A stretch of 64,000 nt of DNA, from positions 54,485,067 through 54,549,066 of the forward strand of contig OX359245.1 in NCBI GenBank assembly GCA_947179485.1, read 5' to 3'. The position numbers and the translations under genes were made by a program. This DNA comes from Allacma fusca. Taxonomy: Eukaryota; Arthropoda; Collembola; Symphypleona; Sminthuridae. Positions 1 through 9,815 of this stretch are shown here, piece by piece (position 1 is the first letter of the stretch; the number at the start of each line of letters is the position of its first letter). Below the pieces are notes generated by a model that was not told the origin of the DNA, made no database searches, and saw only the letters and a list, made by a program, of their open reading frames with translations.

Positions 1-94
1 TACCCATTCTGTTTGGGTACAAAAAATTTAACCAGTATTTACCTGTACCTGTACCCAAATACCCGGGTAGTACCTGTACCCATGAGGGGCACTA
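1..94. mobile_element. Right end of a hAT-like element (TAGTGCCCC family), cut by window edge
   Basis: The first 94 bases are rich in GTACC motifs and end in CATGAGGGGCACTA. That is the reverse complement of the terminus TAGTGCCCCTCATG seen at 29426 and 46909, where 8-bp target duplications bound the same family. The left half lies outside the window, so the target duplication cannot be checked. Confidence 0.6.
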
Positions 95-516
95 ATTTAT
101 TCCATACCGCTTTGGTTTTTTGCGGATTCGGTCTAGAGAAGCACGTTCTAAATGAAAACAGTCACAGGCTTTCTCCATGCGATTCCAAAGCCCACTAAAG
201 ACGTTCTGAACTTTCTGCTTTTTAAAATTGTCAATGCACACATTCTAAGCTTGAACAGTGCCACTGACGGTAGAACGCTGTGTTAGTTTTTTGTTAGTTG
301 CACATTTGCCCGCTAAATTCGCCAGTATGTAAAGCGTTTAAGAGACACAAGCAATTTTGCGGTGGAGTGGTGATACTAGGCCCTCAAACCGTCCATCTCT
401 TGGAACAACGGGGCCGCTGAACCCTAACTTTTGAAAATTCTTCATTGTCTACAAAAAAACTTTCTAGCCATCATTCCACCGTATGTACTGTGTACTGCCT
501 AAACCTTAAGGTTCTC
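95..516. other. Intergenic, no feature recognised
   Basis: No convincing reading frame, RNA gene or repeat is visible here. Confidence 0.5.
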
Positions 517-996
517 CAGGGGTCGAATTTATGTGGGAAGACGGGAAGAATCTTCCCAGGGAAAAAAATTTCAGCAGGGAAATTTTCAAACGGGATTACA
601 AGCGTGGATTGTCAAATCTGTTGATCTTTATTTTGGGCCAGGATTTTCGAAATTGTTGAGATGTTTTACATGAAAAAACTTTTGTCAGCAGAGATTTTTG
701 GAATTGTTGAGGTGTTTTACTTAAAATGTTTTTATCAGCAGAGACTTTTGAAATTGTTAAGGTGTTTTACTGGAAAAAGAATTTTGTCACCAGGGATTTT
801 CGAAAACCTTTTTTGTCAGCAGGGATTTTCAAAATCGGTGAAATTGTTTTCAGCAGGGATTTTTGAATTTGTTGGGGTGTATTACGAAAATTATTTCGTC
901 AAAGGGAGTTTTAAACTTGCTTCGACCAATGACATCATAACCAGCGGGGAAAATCAAAAAAATCTTCCAGGGAGATTTACAAAAATCCGACCCCTG
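517..996. mobile_element. hAT-like MITE, CAGGGGTCGGA family
   Basis: The 480-bp element starts CAGGGGTCGAATTT and ends AAAATCCGACCCCTG, which are imperfect terminal inverted repeats. The flanks aggttctc (509-516) and atgttctc (997-1004) match at 7 of 8 bases, which fits the 8-bp target duplication typical of hAT. The interior repeats a CAGCAGGGATTTT-type motif many times and encodes no transposase. Other members lie at 29654, 31510 and, truncated, before 40474. Confidence 0.8.
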
Positions 997-1659
997 ATGT
1001 TCTCTAACCTAGTATTATGAATAAAGTACCAAAGAAGACGCGCGCCATGATTCACTGAACTGATCGGAGCGAAAAGTTTCCACTGTTTTTCTGCCATGGT
1101 TGGGCATAGTTCACTCATGTAATTTCATTTTAGGTTACTAACTGATCTCACAAATGTCTGACTAATTTTGGAACTTGACAATTGTTGTCAAAATTGAGGG
1201 GGGTACAATTAATATGCTGTACCACCCTGGATAAAATCAGGGGGGTACACTGTACCACCTGTACCACAGGGTTGTTTAGTCTCTGGTCACTTGCCAAAGG
1301 GAGAAGTAATAATTTTGATTATTGATTACTATCTTTTCATTGCCATTTTTAAATTGAATGGTTTTTATGAATTACTAGCAATTCAATTTCAACCAAAAAA
1401 GAAATGTGTGTAGGTATTGACCGGATAATCCTTATTATTATTGACCTCGACATGTCCGTTAATTTAAAATTTCGGGGGATTGGCTTTACGATTCAAACCT
1501 TCGCGGCTCAATTCACTATATAGCTTTGTACTATATTATTTCACTATATAGCCAAGCAAGTCGGTGGTATGTACAGCAAGACGAGAAGCACAGTCGACTG
1601 AAACTATATATATTTCGCAGAGGAGAACTTTTTCAGCTCGCTCAGCTCCCTGTGCTTCT
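997..1659. other. Intergenic with a short GGTACA/GTACC motif patch
   Basis: No gene is recognised. Bases 1197-1275 hold several GGGGTACA and TGTACCACC motifs in alternating orientation, which looks like the edge of a TIR element, but I could not define both ends. The remainder is AT-rich and unremarkable. Confidence 0.4.
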
Positions 1660-2075
1660 CGGATATATGCCAACTGCTTGCAGCTTTTATGTAACGTTCA
1701 CATTGCGCTTCTGCAAGCTAAATTTTTTCGTCAGCAAGCTAGCTTGCTGAGCGAACGGTCTGCAAGTTGATTTACTTGCATTTATGGATTATTGCATGCT
1801 GCAAGTGCAAGCAATTTGTCTGTTGGCAACGTACGGTTAGCGACTTTTTCTATACGTCGTAAATTTAACGCGGTGCAGAATAGAAATCGACAGAAATTTA
1901 ACATTGCGCGGCATAGGAGTTGGTTGAAGAAGTTAACAAGGAACTCAATGGGAAATGCAAGCATGTTCATCAGCTTGCAGAGGAAAGTAGAAGCGAGTTC
2001 TACTTCGCTTCTGCAAGTAAAATCGACCCTCTGCAAGAACTTGCAGCGCTGCAAGTAAATACTTGCAGAGGCTGA
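1660..2075. repeat. Cluster of CTGCAAG / CTTGCAG motifs
   Basis: About ten copies of CTGCAAG or its complement CTTGCAG occur on both strands in roughly 400 bp, densest at 2010-2065. The arrangement resembles the subterminal motif clusters in the hAT-like elements of this window. No clear terminal repeat or target duplication was found. The open frames crossing it show no domain and are probably chance. Confidence 0.45.
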
Positions 2076-2890
2076 TATACGGCTCACAATATTACGCAAT
2101 TGTAGATTATCACTTAAAAGTGCTAATCATAATTGTTATAAACATTAGACATAAATCATCAAATTTGGATTAAGTCTGGTAGTGAGAAAAACTATACGTT
2201 CAGTTACAGCACTGACGAATTGGAGGAGAGGAGAATTTTAATGACTGAACTTTGTACACATAAGTGTGGGATTCTTATTAGGACTTATTGTAACACTTTT
2301 TATATTTAACGTTAGATAAATTCTCAGAATTTGTATTGGTGAAGTTATTTGCTCACTATTTTTTAATTACAAGCCTTAACATCCATACATTTGATTTTTA
2401 TATCCCTTAAAAATATCATTAGGAAGTAAGGATTAATTTGTAGGAACTATGCACTTTAGTAACTATAGCTAGTGAAATGTGTTGCACTAATATGAATTCC
2501 TTTCATTTTTCCTATTTTAAATAATCAGTGCGTCCAGTGTCTGAGGCTTCAGTTACAATATTGCGGTACAACTGATCTATATACATATTATAAAAACAAA
2601 AAATCATATTTGATCAGCACGTTGTGCTGATCCACTAAGGGGTGAACCACCATACAGTGATGCAACAACAAGATTTAATAACAATGTTGGTATTAAATTG
2701 ATCAAGCGATTAGTTAAATTCCACGTGTATAGCCAAATATTAAGTTTGGGAGAGAACTTTAGTGGGTTGTCCCATAATTTTTTGATGATGAATTGCCAAC
2801 TACCTTTGTATGGGAAACGAATTGTTGGTCTTATAGTTATTAGTTCAAGTATAGTTAGTATTGAAGCGTTTGAGTGCTTAGCCAGTCTTT
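2076..2890. other. Intergenic, no feature recognised
   Basis: AT-rich sequence with short chance frames only. The Tc1 remnant to the right may extend into its last part, but no transposase DNA-binding domain could be read. Confidence 0.4.
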
Positions 2891-3945
2891 TTGGAACTCA
2901 GTTTTGCGGACAGACGAAACTAATTTTATACTGTACAACTCCGACTGGCGGCTAAGGGTGTGGAGAAAGACTGGTGAGGATAAGGACGCTGGTACTGCCA
3001 CCCAACGTTGAAGAGAGGAGGTGGGGTGTTTTGGTTTGGGGCTGTGTGGGGGCTTCTGGCGCAGGTAACTTGGAATTTATTGACGAAATAATGAGTTCGG
3101 ATTGTTGACAAGGAATATTGTAGTGGTCGGATCGATTCAATTTGATTCGGATTTTTCAATTTGATTCAATTTGAAGCTTGAATTGAATCGAAAAACCGAT
3201 TTTCGATTCAATTTGCCCCAAAACAATTCAATTCGATTCAATTCACTCAGTGAATCGAATTGAATCGTAAATCGAACGATTCAGGCGGGAAAATGCAAAA
3301 TTTTCCTTATGTTACTGGAGTGTCGTATACACATTATAAAGGGTATAGTAAAAGCTACGCTAAAATAACAAAAGTTGTGGTATACGTAGTATTTGGAATT
3401 TGAATATGCGGAAAAAAAGTACCCGTGCGCAGCCGAAACGGTTTTGATGAATTGTTTGAATTGCAATTCACATGATATGATTCGATTCAGTTCAGTACCC
3501 AAATCGAATCATTCGATTTGGTTTTGCTGCAAATCGAATCGAAATACTACTGAATCGAATTGAATCGAATCGAATCGAAAATTTCCAATTCTGAATTGAA
3601 TTGGTCCGACCACTAGAATATTGGATCGGAATATCGAGCCTGGTGCGCGAAAACTTATCCTGGGTAGCCATTTTGTGTTTCAGGAGGATAATGATCCTAA
3701 ACACACATCTAAGTCAACATCACTTTTCTCCCGGAAAAAAAATTTTTTGGTGATGAAATGGCCTTCACAAAGCTCAGACATGACCCCAATTGAACAATTT
3801 TGAGATTTTATTGCGACAGAGTTGAAAAATTTCAACATTTCTTGGAAACCCGCGTTGAAAAATCTGGTCACCGAAATACGGGGGAAGATCCCCCCGAAGT
3901 TACCCGGAAGCTAGTGGAGAGCATGCCTCGGAGGATGCAGCTGTC
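2891..3945 (+). pseudogene. Tc1/mariner-type transposase remnant, interrupted by a nested element
   Basis: Plus-strand pieces read DETNFILYNSDWRLRVWRKT near 2897, then VWGCVGASGAGNLEFIDEIM near 3033-3105. After an insertion they continue with FVFQEDNDPKHTSK and WPSQSSDMTPIE (3675-3800). These match the Tc1 catalytic blocks, including the QDNDPKHTS and WPSQSPDLNPIE regions around the second and third acidic residues. Stop codons and frameshifts interrupt the reading, so it is dead. The hAT-like element at 3121-3615 sits inside it, and skipping that element brings the two halves back into one frame. The N-terminal DNA-binding part and the element's own TIRs were not found. Confidence 0.8.
3121..3615. 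mobile_element. hAT-like MITE nested in the Tc1 remnant
   Basis: The 495-bp element begins TAGTGGTCGGA and ends TCCGACCACTA, an exact 11-bp inverted repeat. It is flanked on both sides by gaatattg (3113-3120 and 3616-3623), a perfect 8-bp target duplication. Its terminal thirds consist mostly of degenerate ATTCAATTYGATTCG repeats in opposing orientation. No transposase is present. A patch rich in similar GATTCA/GTTCAG motifs lies near 7480-7770. Confidence 0.88.
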
Positions 3946-4590
3946 CTAGCAGTCAGGGGTGGGCTTACGTGGTACTAAAGTCCAGGAATTAAGTGGTAAT
4001 TGAGGTAAAAAATTAGTTAAACGCAGCTGTCCAACTTCAAATGACACCAATTTTTTAACCCGGTTTTGTTTCAAATTTTTTACAGCGTATGAGGTGTACT
4101 GTGTACAATAATACGTACAAGTATCTAATCCCCATATGTTCGACATTAAAACCTGAATTTTTGACAAGATTCGCTTAACTGCGTAAAAAGTTATTAGTAG
4201 TTGTTCCAAATAACATTAAGCGTCCAGGTTCAATTGGTTGGCACTGTATGAGATTACTTTGCCCGGCGAAGCGGCTATTAATATTAAGCCTTCTCGACAG
4301 GCCTTGAAACGGGATCTACAGCCATTTACGGTTTTGCGTATACTCTCACAATTCGCAAGTAATTGCCTAATTTACTAGTATCTGCTAAAACGGTCATCAA
4401 AGTCGTTTTTGATATAACCGCCATCTTTATCATATTTTCAAATTTGGCGTGTCAGCAAACTGTCTGTAGATATAATTGTACCTTGGGATGGTATTTCCGG
4501 ATACTGCAAAAACAATTCAATATGAGCGTTCACCCTTCGTTGTATTGTATTTTAAATCAAGACGCCAATTATTTTACATAATATTTTCTA
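3946..4590. other. Intergenic, no feature recognised
   Basis: No domain-bearing frame, RNA gene or repeat boundary is seen here. Confidence 0.4.
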
Positions 4591-4860
4591 TGAACTTACA
4601 AGTACTTACAAGCTGCGCTCAAGTCAAGTAAATTTCAGACTAGATCATGAACTTGACTGTACCATGAAAGTCAAGTATTTTTTCACACGCTCTTGAACCA
4701 TGGGGACTAATGTTTAGGTAAATTACTTGGAATTTTATGGTCAAGTGGTCAAGTACTTTTTACGTCACTTGAAAACAACAATGTGTAACCAAACGTACAC
4801 TTTACTTGACCATGACTTCTCAGTTTTACCCAACTGCACAACTCAGTTATGTTTAATTTT
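4591..4860. repeat. CTTGAC/GTCAAG motif-rich repeat
   Basis: Many copies of CTTGAC, TCAAGT and their complements lie within 270 bp. The stretch TTTCAGACTAGATCATGAAC also resembles CTTCAGACTAGAACCTCACG near 63781 at the right edge of the window, where the same motif cluster recurs. It probably belongs to a dispersed TIR element family. The ends are not defined. Confidence 0.5.
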
Positions 4861-5211
4861 ACTCTGTCCCTTGTATTCGTTTCCATGTATCGTTTTCCCC
4901 AAGGTAATAGGTTTGATAGTTTATGATGATTTTTGAAGCTTGGGCTCATCTGTCGGCGCTCATGTAAGGGTTTATTTCTGCTATCAACAATCCATCGTTG
5001 CACCATAATGTTCAAGAGTATATTTATTGCTCATTTAAGACTGGAATGTGCTATTATGAAATGAAAATTAAAACATTTTTATTAATTATTAATAATTGTT
5101 AAAAAACTGTGAGCATGAATATTTTTAGTAATTAACTTTCAAGTATTACAACCGCCAAAGTATATCACTAACCCCATAGCATCATTTCAAGTTACTACTA
5201 GCCATAGGTAA
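4861..5211. other. Intergenic region downstream of the minus-strand zinc-finger ORF
   Basis: AT-rich sequence. TTTATT at 5078-5083 reads AATAAA on the minus strand and could serve as polyadenylation signal for the ORF ending at 5212. No other feature is seen. Confidence 0.4.
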
Positions 5212-6849
5212 TTATTTCGTTTTATGATTTAAGTGCATTGATTTAACATGATTCTGTAAAGTGGAAGGCTTTTGAAATCTCTTCAAACATTGTCTGCATA
5301 AATATGATTTACACCTGTTGCTGTATCTAAATAAAGATCCCAGATCTTTGCACAGTACGTAGTGCTCCACAGTTTCCATACAAGTTTCTGAATATAGCTG
5401 ATTTTTTGGTCTATCCGATAGAATTAGAAACAAATCGATTTTATGGTGAGTTGCATTCGCCAATGATCTCTCTGTCCGGGGTGTTCCCTTCAGATTTTCA
5501 TCTTCACATATATTTTGTTCCTTGCGAATGTTGTTACTTGTGTATAGAGGGAAGCTATACTGGGAAATAATTTGATCCCTTGCTCCACACCTTGCTAACG
5601 ATTTCTTGGAACGTGTACGTAAATTATCTTCAGGATTGCTTTTTGGAAATAAGTCTGGCCGTGTCAAGTCATTGATTCCCATATCTTTGAATCCAAACAC
5701 ACATATTTCTAAATTAGGGTTTTGGCACTCGAATCGGGGCAATTGGCTGATGGTCATAGACATGGTAATTCCATCCAATTTAATTTTTTTTATAATTTTA
5801 CGGTATGTTTTCATTGAGCCAGGACAATATTTTGAATTTCGTATAGCTGCTGCAACTGAGAAGAGAAAACTGGAGTTCATGTCTTGTACACTTCTGAGCA
5901 TTTCTTGCATCGATGTGAGTGTCTCTGATTTAAAGGCGTCAAGGCTGTTGTCAACATTGATGAAAATATCTTGTCGCTTTTGAAAAACGTAGGGAAGGGG
6001 CATGTATTCAGCTCGATACGAAATTGTATGTCGGATGAGAAGCATTTTCAGGTTAGTAACGTTAAATGAATACAATCCAATTTGCTTGTTAAAGCAACTT
6101 CGAGCACTGTCTCCCAATTCAGAACAGGACTGGTATAAAAATTCATTGATTTGGCTTTGACAGAAAATGTTGCGGAGTTCCGAATCAAGTACGAAGTCTG
6201 ACTGGTTAGCCACTTTTGTATCATTCGGCCGGATTTTACAGTGCAGAAAAAACTTTATGGCTACGCGTGCAAAAATGTGAATACCTAGGAGAACTTCCTG
6301 ATATATTTGTGAATGTAATGATTGGAAAGCGTTCTTCACGTTTTCTAACTGTTGATCTGCACGGACGAGTTGTCTTCGATCATCTGGAAAGTGACACATC
6401 ACCGAGTAAGCGTCAAAAGCCAAACCCTGCTCCAATGAATTTTTGAAATTGTCCTCTACTCCATGGACAACATACTCGTGCATTTGTAGTACTTGAATCA
6501 CACTGAATTGAAAAGAACAATATGCGCACAAAAAACGGTTTTTAAAATCTTCGCCGTAGCCGTTTATCATGTACGATTCAAGACTCGTTAAACCTTCCCC
6601 AACTTGCAGGTGACGGTTAGATTTGTGAAATGCTGAAGGAGTATCGATTTCAGCGTCAATATTTTGGTTCGACAGTATTTCCTCTAAAAAAGCGTCGCTT
6701 TGATTTTGAGAAGCATAATTACTTGTTTCATCTTGAAACATTTCTTGAATAATTTTGTCAATGTCAAGTTCAGTCAGGCTCCTCCTGCTTAAGCAATCAC
6801 TATGGCGTGTATCAGGTGCCTCTCCACAGTCCATATTACTGGCATGCAT
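5212..6849 (-). CDS. Two-C2H2-finger protein resembling Polinton/Maverick-type element ORFs
   Basis: A single uninterrupted frame of 545 codons starts at ATG 6849-6847 and stops at TAA 5214-5212. Finger 1 is near residues 108-129 (CAYC..H4H) and finger 2 near 518-539 (CRQC..H4H). Between them, residues 325-386 (SSFLFSVAAAI, then PRFECQNPNLEICVFGF) and 470-525 (IDLFLI, EHYVLCKDLGSLF, YLCRQCLKRF) recall, from memory, a conserved block next to protein-primed DNA polymerase B in Polinton/Maverick and adintovirus-like elements. There, an invariant Cys precedes a Phe/Leu-Trp-Ser core and a His-Tyr-x-x-Ile-Lys motif precedes a zinc knuckle. Here the Cys position appears to be Ser. No polymerase, integrase or capsid gene is nearby. 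It may be a domesticated or stranded fragment. The function is unknown and the family link is inference. Confidence 0.65.
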   Translation of the reverse strand: MHASNMDCGEAPDTRHSDCLSRRSLTELDIDKIIQEMFQDETSNYASQNQSDAFLEEILSNQNIDAEIDTPSAFHKSNRHLQVGEGLTSLESYMINGYGEDFKNRFLCAYCSFQFSVIQVLQMHEYVVHGVEDNFKNSLEQGLAFDAYSVMCHFPDDRRQLVRADQQLENVKNAFQSLHSQIYQEVLLGIHIFARVAIKFFLHCKIRPNDTKVANQSDFVLDSELRNIFCQSQINEFLYQSCSELGDSARSCFNKQIGLYSFNVTNLKMLLIRHTISYRAEYMPLPYVFQKRQDIFINVDNSLDAFKSETLTSMQEMLRSVQDMNSSFLFSVAAAIRNSKYCPGSMKTYRKIIKKIKLDGITMSMTISQLPRFECQNPNLEICVFGFKDMGINDLTRPDLFPKSNPEDNLRTRSKKSLARCGARDQIISQYSFPLYTSNNIRKEQNICEDENLKGTPRTERSLANATHHKIDLFLILSDRPKNQLYSETCMETVEHYVLCKDLGSLFRYSNRCKSYLCRQCLKRFQKPSTLQNHVKSMHLNHKTK

Positions 6850-7349
6850 TTAGTAATTTCTAAAAAGAAATTAGAGGAAGAAGAAATGTCACAACGTTTT
6901 TGTGATGTGTAACTTATTGGGTACAATCGAAAACATTTTCTAAACTGTCAGCTAAATCGCTGCAAACTCTCTGAGGCTCCACTCAAACCAAATAACGATC
7001 CTACTTCTATGGTATATACATAACTCATCATATCGGTTTCTTCTATTTGTAGTAATCTAAAAGTCTACCCAGATCTGTTACTCAATACTCTTCAACCCTA
7101 TAAAGTTCCCCTTGTCAGATACATAATTGAGTGTTTTGTATTTGTGTTATCAAATAATTAGGGAACCGAAAAAATTATAATAATAGCAAAAACGAAATAA
7201 TAACAACAACAATAATAATTCCTGTAAAAGAAAAGTAAGATAAAAGTAACACTGTAAATGTATACGCAACCTCAGACCAATAATAAGCGAATAAAATCTT
7301 CAAATAAATATTGCAATGGAATGAAGGACGGACGAAGTGGCGTACATAC
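6850..7349. other. Upstream region of the zinc-finger ORF
   Basis: AT-rich sequence with an AATAATAACAAC-type simple stretch near 7190-7220. No clear promoter or gene is seen. Confidence 0.4.
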
Positions 7350-8030
7350 TAGGGTTGGTTATACCGGTATAACCCTATTATATTATCGTTGATATTGTCC
7401 AATTTGAAGGAACGATATTCTACGCTAATTCTCGTATATTTCACACGATCACACGTATCATCTGAACCGGAACGAATTAGTTTTCGAAGCGGTTCAGTTC
7501 AGTCAAAACTGATTCATTTCATTGCAGTTCAAAATTTTAAATTGAATCGAAAACCAGGGTTTTTGCAGATTTACTTACATAACACACATTCTAGAATCGT
7601 CAGCAGTATTTTCCAAGCGTACAACAGAAAGAAGGTAAATTAAGGAACTGGTAAACTTGTAAACGGTTATTTTTTTGTTGAGAGTTTGGGGCAGAATGAA
7701 CTTTAATTATTCAGGAAATGATTCAGTTCAATTCAAAGTTATGAAATGAATCAATCGGTTCAGTTGTATTATGTTAATAAGGCATTCGGAAAAGTGAATA
7801 ATCCAAACTGAATGATCATTTCGGCTTATTTTTATTCTTAGTGTAAAAAAAATAATAAAAAAATATAATAATAATTACATATACTTATTGAATGCTCTTT
7901 TCTTGCTTAATTTCATTACTATTTCAATTCATATCGTTTTTATTGGTCCTCCGTATAGTCATCGGGATTATATTTGTGAACGATGAGGACATTAACGATA
8001 TTTCAAAAGTTATCGATATGACCAACCTTA
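7350..8030. mobile_element. hAT-like TIR element (TAGGGTTGGT family)
   Basis: The left end is TAGGGTTGGTTATACCGG. The right end, ATCGATATGACCAACCTTA, is its imperfect inverted repeat. The flanks gtacatac (7342-7349) and gtacatgc (8031-8038) match at 7 of 8 bases. The ends carry TATCG/CGATA motifs. The middle (about 7480-7770) holds GATTCA/GTTCAG repeats like those in the element at 3121, possibly a nested insertion. No transposase was seen. A decayed relative lies near 27570-27690. Confidence 0.7.
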
Positions 8031-8935
8031 GTACATGCGTATCCGCGTTTCATATTTCAAGGGCTCGGTAGATTTGGCATTATAGAAGCTGTTAATAATG
8101 TTTCAAAAATTACTTCACTGGTTTGAAAACAAACAAATCATAGAAACGTTAAAATATTAAAGATGGGGAAAATATAAGAAAAATGATCAAAATGACTCTA
8201 AAACTGCTGAATTTTAAAACATTACATATTTATTTATTAAACTCCCCTTTTGCCTCGTAATGGACGGTTTATGGTAATAATAATTATTATAATTGCTTGA
8301 GCTGACTATATCTGAGGAGAGAATGAGTCCTTGCCAGCAATAATTACTTAAGATTTGGATGTTTACCTCAATTTGACTCTAAAGACTAAAGAATTTTTCG
8401 AACTCTATGAGACTTTCATACTCATTGTCAACATTGTAGAATAGCTAAACACCTCTAAATTAAAGGCTTAAATTCTTGAAATCTTATTAGCATTCCAAGT
8501 TCCTAATCGTAGGCTTAAGTTCGACTACGAGCGTCTCCAGTATATCTTATTAAATCAAATTCGAAACATGTAACTAATTAAAATTGACGTCCTGCACCTT
8601 TTACTTCAACCAAGTTTAGGAGCTAAGTAATCTGTATATAGTCATAACAATTAAAATATTTGATAAAACTGTTATTCACTTACTACGATAACAAAGACTT
8701 TGTTGTGTTAGATTATAGTCTCTTGACTGTTTAAGTGTAACCTTATCGAGTAGGAATGCAGGAGTGAACAGGGGGCGATAATTTTATATGACATTTTATG
8801 GAACATTGTTAAAAAATGTAACCAAAGCAAGTTCAGGAGCAACCTGAGTAACTACTGCCCTTTGTTGTAATTGCGTATATATTATGGGAAATTCACAACA
8901 ACAAACTCAATTTGTTCTTTATTAAAGTAGTGTGG
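8031..8935. other. Intergenic, no feature recognised
   Basis: AT-rich sequence with only short chance frames. No repeat boundary was found. Confidence 0.4.
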
Positions 8936-8959
8936 ACTTCATGTATCCGATAAGAAGTT

Positions 8960-9110
8960 AGTCGAAGAATTAGTCTTGTCAACTAATCCTTGGATGTTTC
9001 TTCATGTTCTTGCAACATATCGGGTTTTACATAACTCTGTTTTATCGATCGCTACCGGTACCGAGCTCTTACTAGTGGTAGGGTCAGTTCCGTTAAGTAC
9101 AGGAATTTTT
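8960..9110 (+). pseudogene. Possible LTR-retrotransposon integrase remnant
   Basis: One plus-strand frame from about 8979 reads PWMFLHVLATYRVLHNS, then GTELLL. This is similar in spacing to the integrase C-terminal pattern in Gypsy-like elements (Leu..Ala-Tyr-Arg..His-Ser..Glu-Leu-Leu). The match is short, no reverse transcriptase or LTR is recognised nearby, and chance is possible. Confidence 0.25.
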
Positions 9111-9559
9111 GAATCGATTCACCGTAATAAGCACACTGGCGTCACTGGACGATTTCGCCCACTGGTTCCAGCAAAAACGGTTCAGTTCCTTGTATTTTCT
9201 TTTACTAAACTAAACAGAACTTGGAATTAGAACTGTTTGGTTCTTGGGGGTCAATTTGCTGGTACAGATTCTCTTGAAACTTGTTAACCTGGGTGGTTTT
9301 AGTGTTTAGATCACAATACGGAATTTTGGTGCTCTCACATTTGGTTGCGCCGATATGGAAGGCCTAAAGGTCTGGCTACTTTACATGATAATGCATTTTC
9401 TGGTTAGGTTCGATATGCGGATATACAGCTGACATTTGACATTCCTTGTATCAAAACTATGTGCGGGAGTACCAACAATCTTCAGATTCGTGATCTACGC
9501 AATCAATTTACCCGCTTCATCAAGTTTTATGAAAATCGTCTAAAAAAAGTCTGAAAATC
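9111..9559. other. Intergenic, no feature recognised
   Basis: Contains GGTTCAGTTCC and GAACTGTTTGGTTC motifs at 9180-9245, likely a degraded repeat. There is nothing else to report. Confidence 0.4.
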
Positions 9560-9815
9560 AAAAATCACTTAATTAAATTAGTAAAAGAAGGGGACTGAAA
9601 ATTCACTTAATTTAATAGACAAAATAAGGGGGCTGAAAATTCACTTAATTAAATAGGCAAAATAAGGGGGCTAAAAATTCACTTAATTAAATAGGCAAAA
9701 TAAGGGGGTTAAAAATTCATTTAATTAAATAGGTAAAATAAGGGAGCTGAAAATTCGCTTAAAAAAATAGGTACAAGACGTGAGACGGAAAATTCACCTT
9801 ATTAAATTGGCAAAA
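9560..9815. repeat. Minisatellite, 38-bp unit, about 6.5 copies
   Basis: The unit reads AAAATTCACTTAATTAAATA followed by GGCAAAATAAGGGGGCTG. The central copies (about 9598-9750) are nearly identical and the outer copies are diverged. The TTAATTAA palindrome recurs once per unit. Confidence 0.9.

Noticed and set aside
661..1020. 119-codon frame with repeated LLSAEIFGIVEVFY-like segments
   Set aside because: It translates the repeated internal motif of the MITE at 517-996 and runs through its terminus.
5606..5983. 125-codon plus-strand frame
   Set aside because: It lies wholly antisense within the 545-codon zinc-finger ORF and shows no domain of its own.
9057..9072. GGTACCGAGCTCTTAC matches a stretch of common cloning-vector polylinker
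   Set aside because: Only 16 bases match. Flanking sequence is ordinary host-like DNA with no vector backbone, so chance is more likely than contamination.
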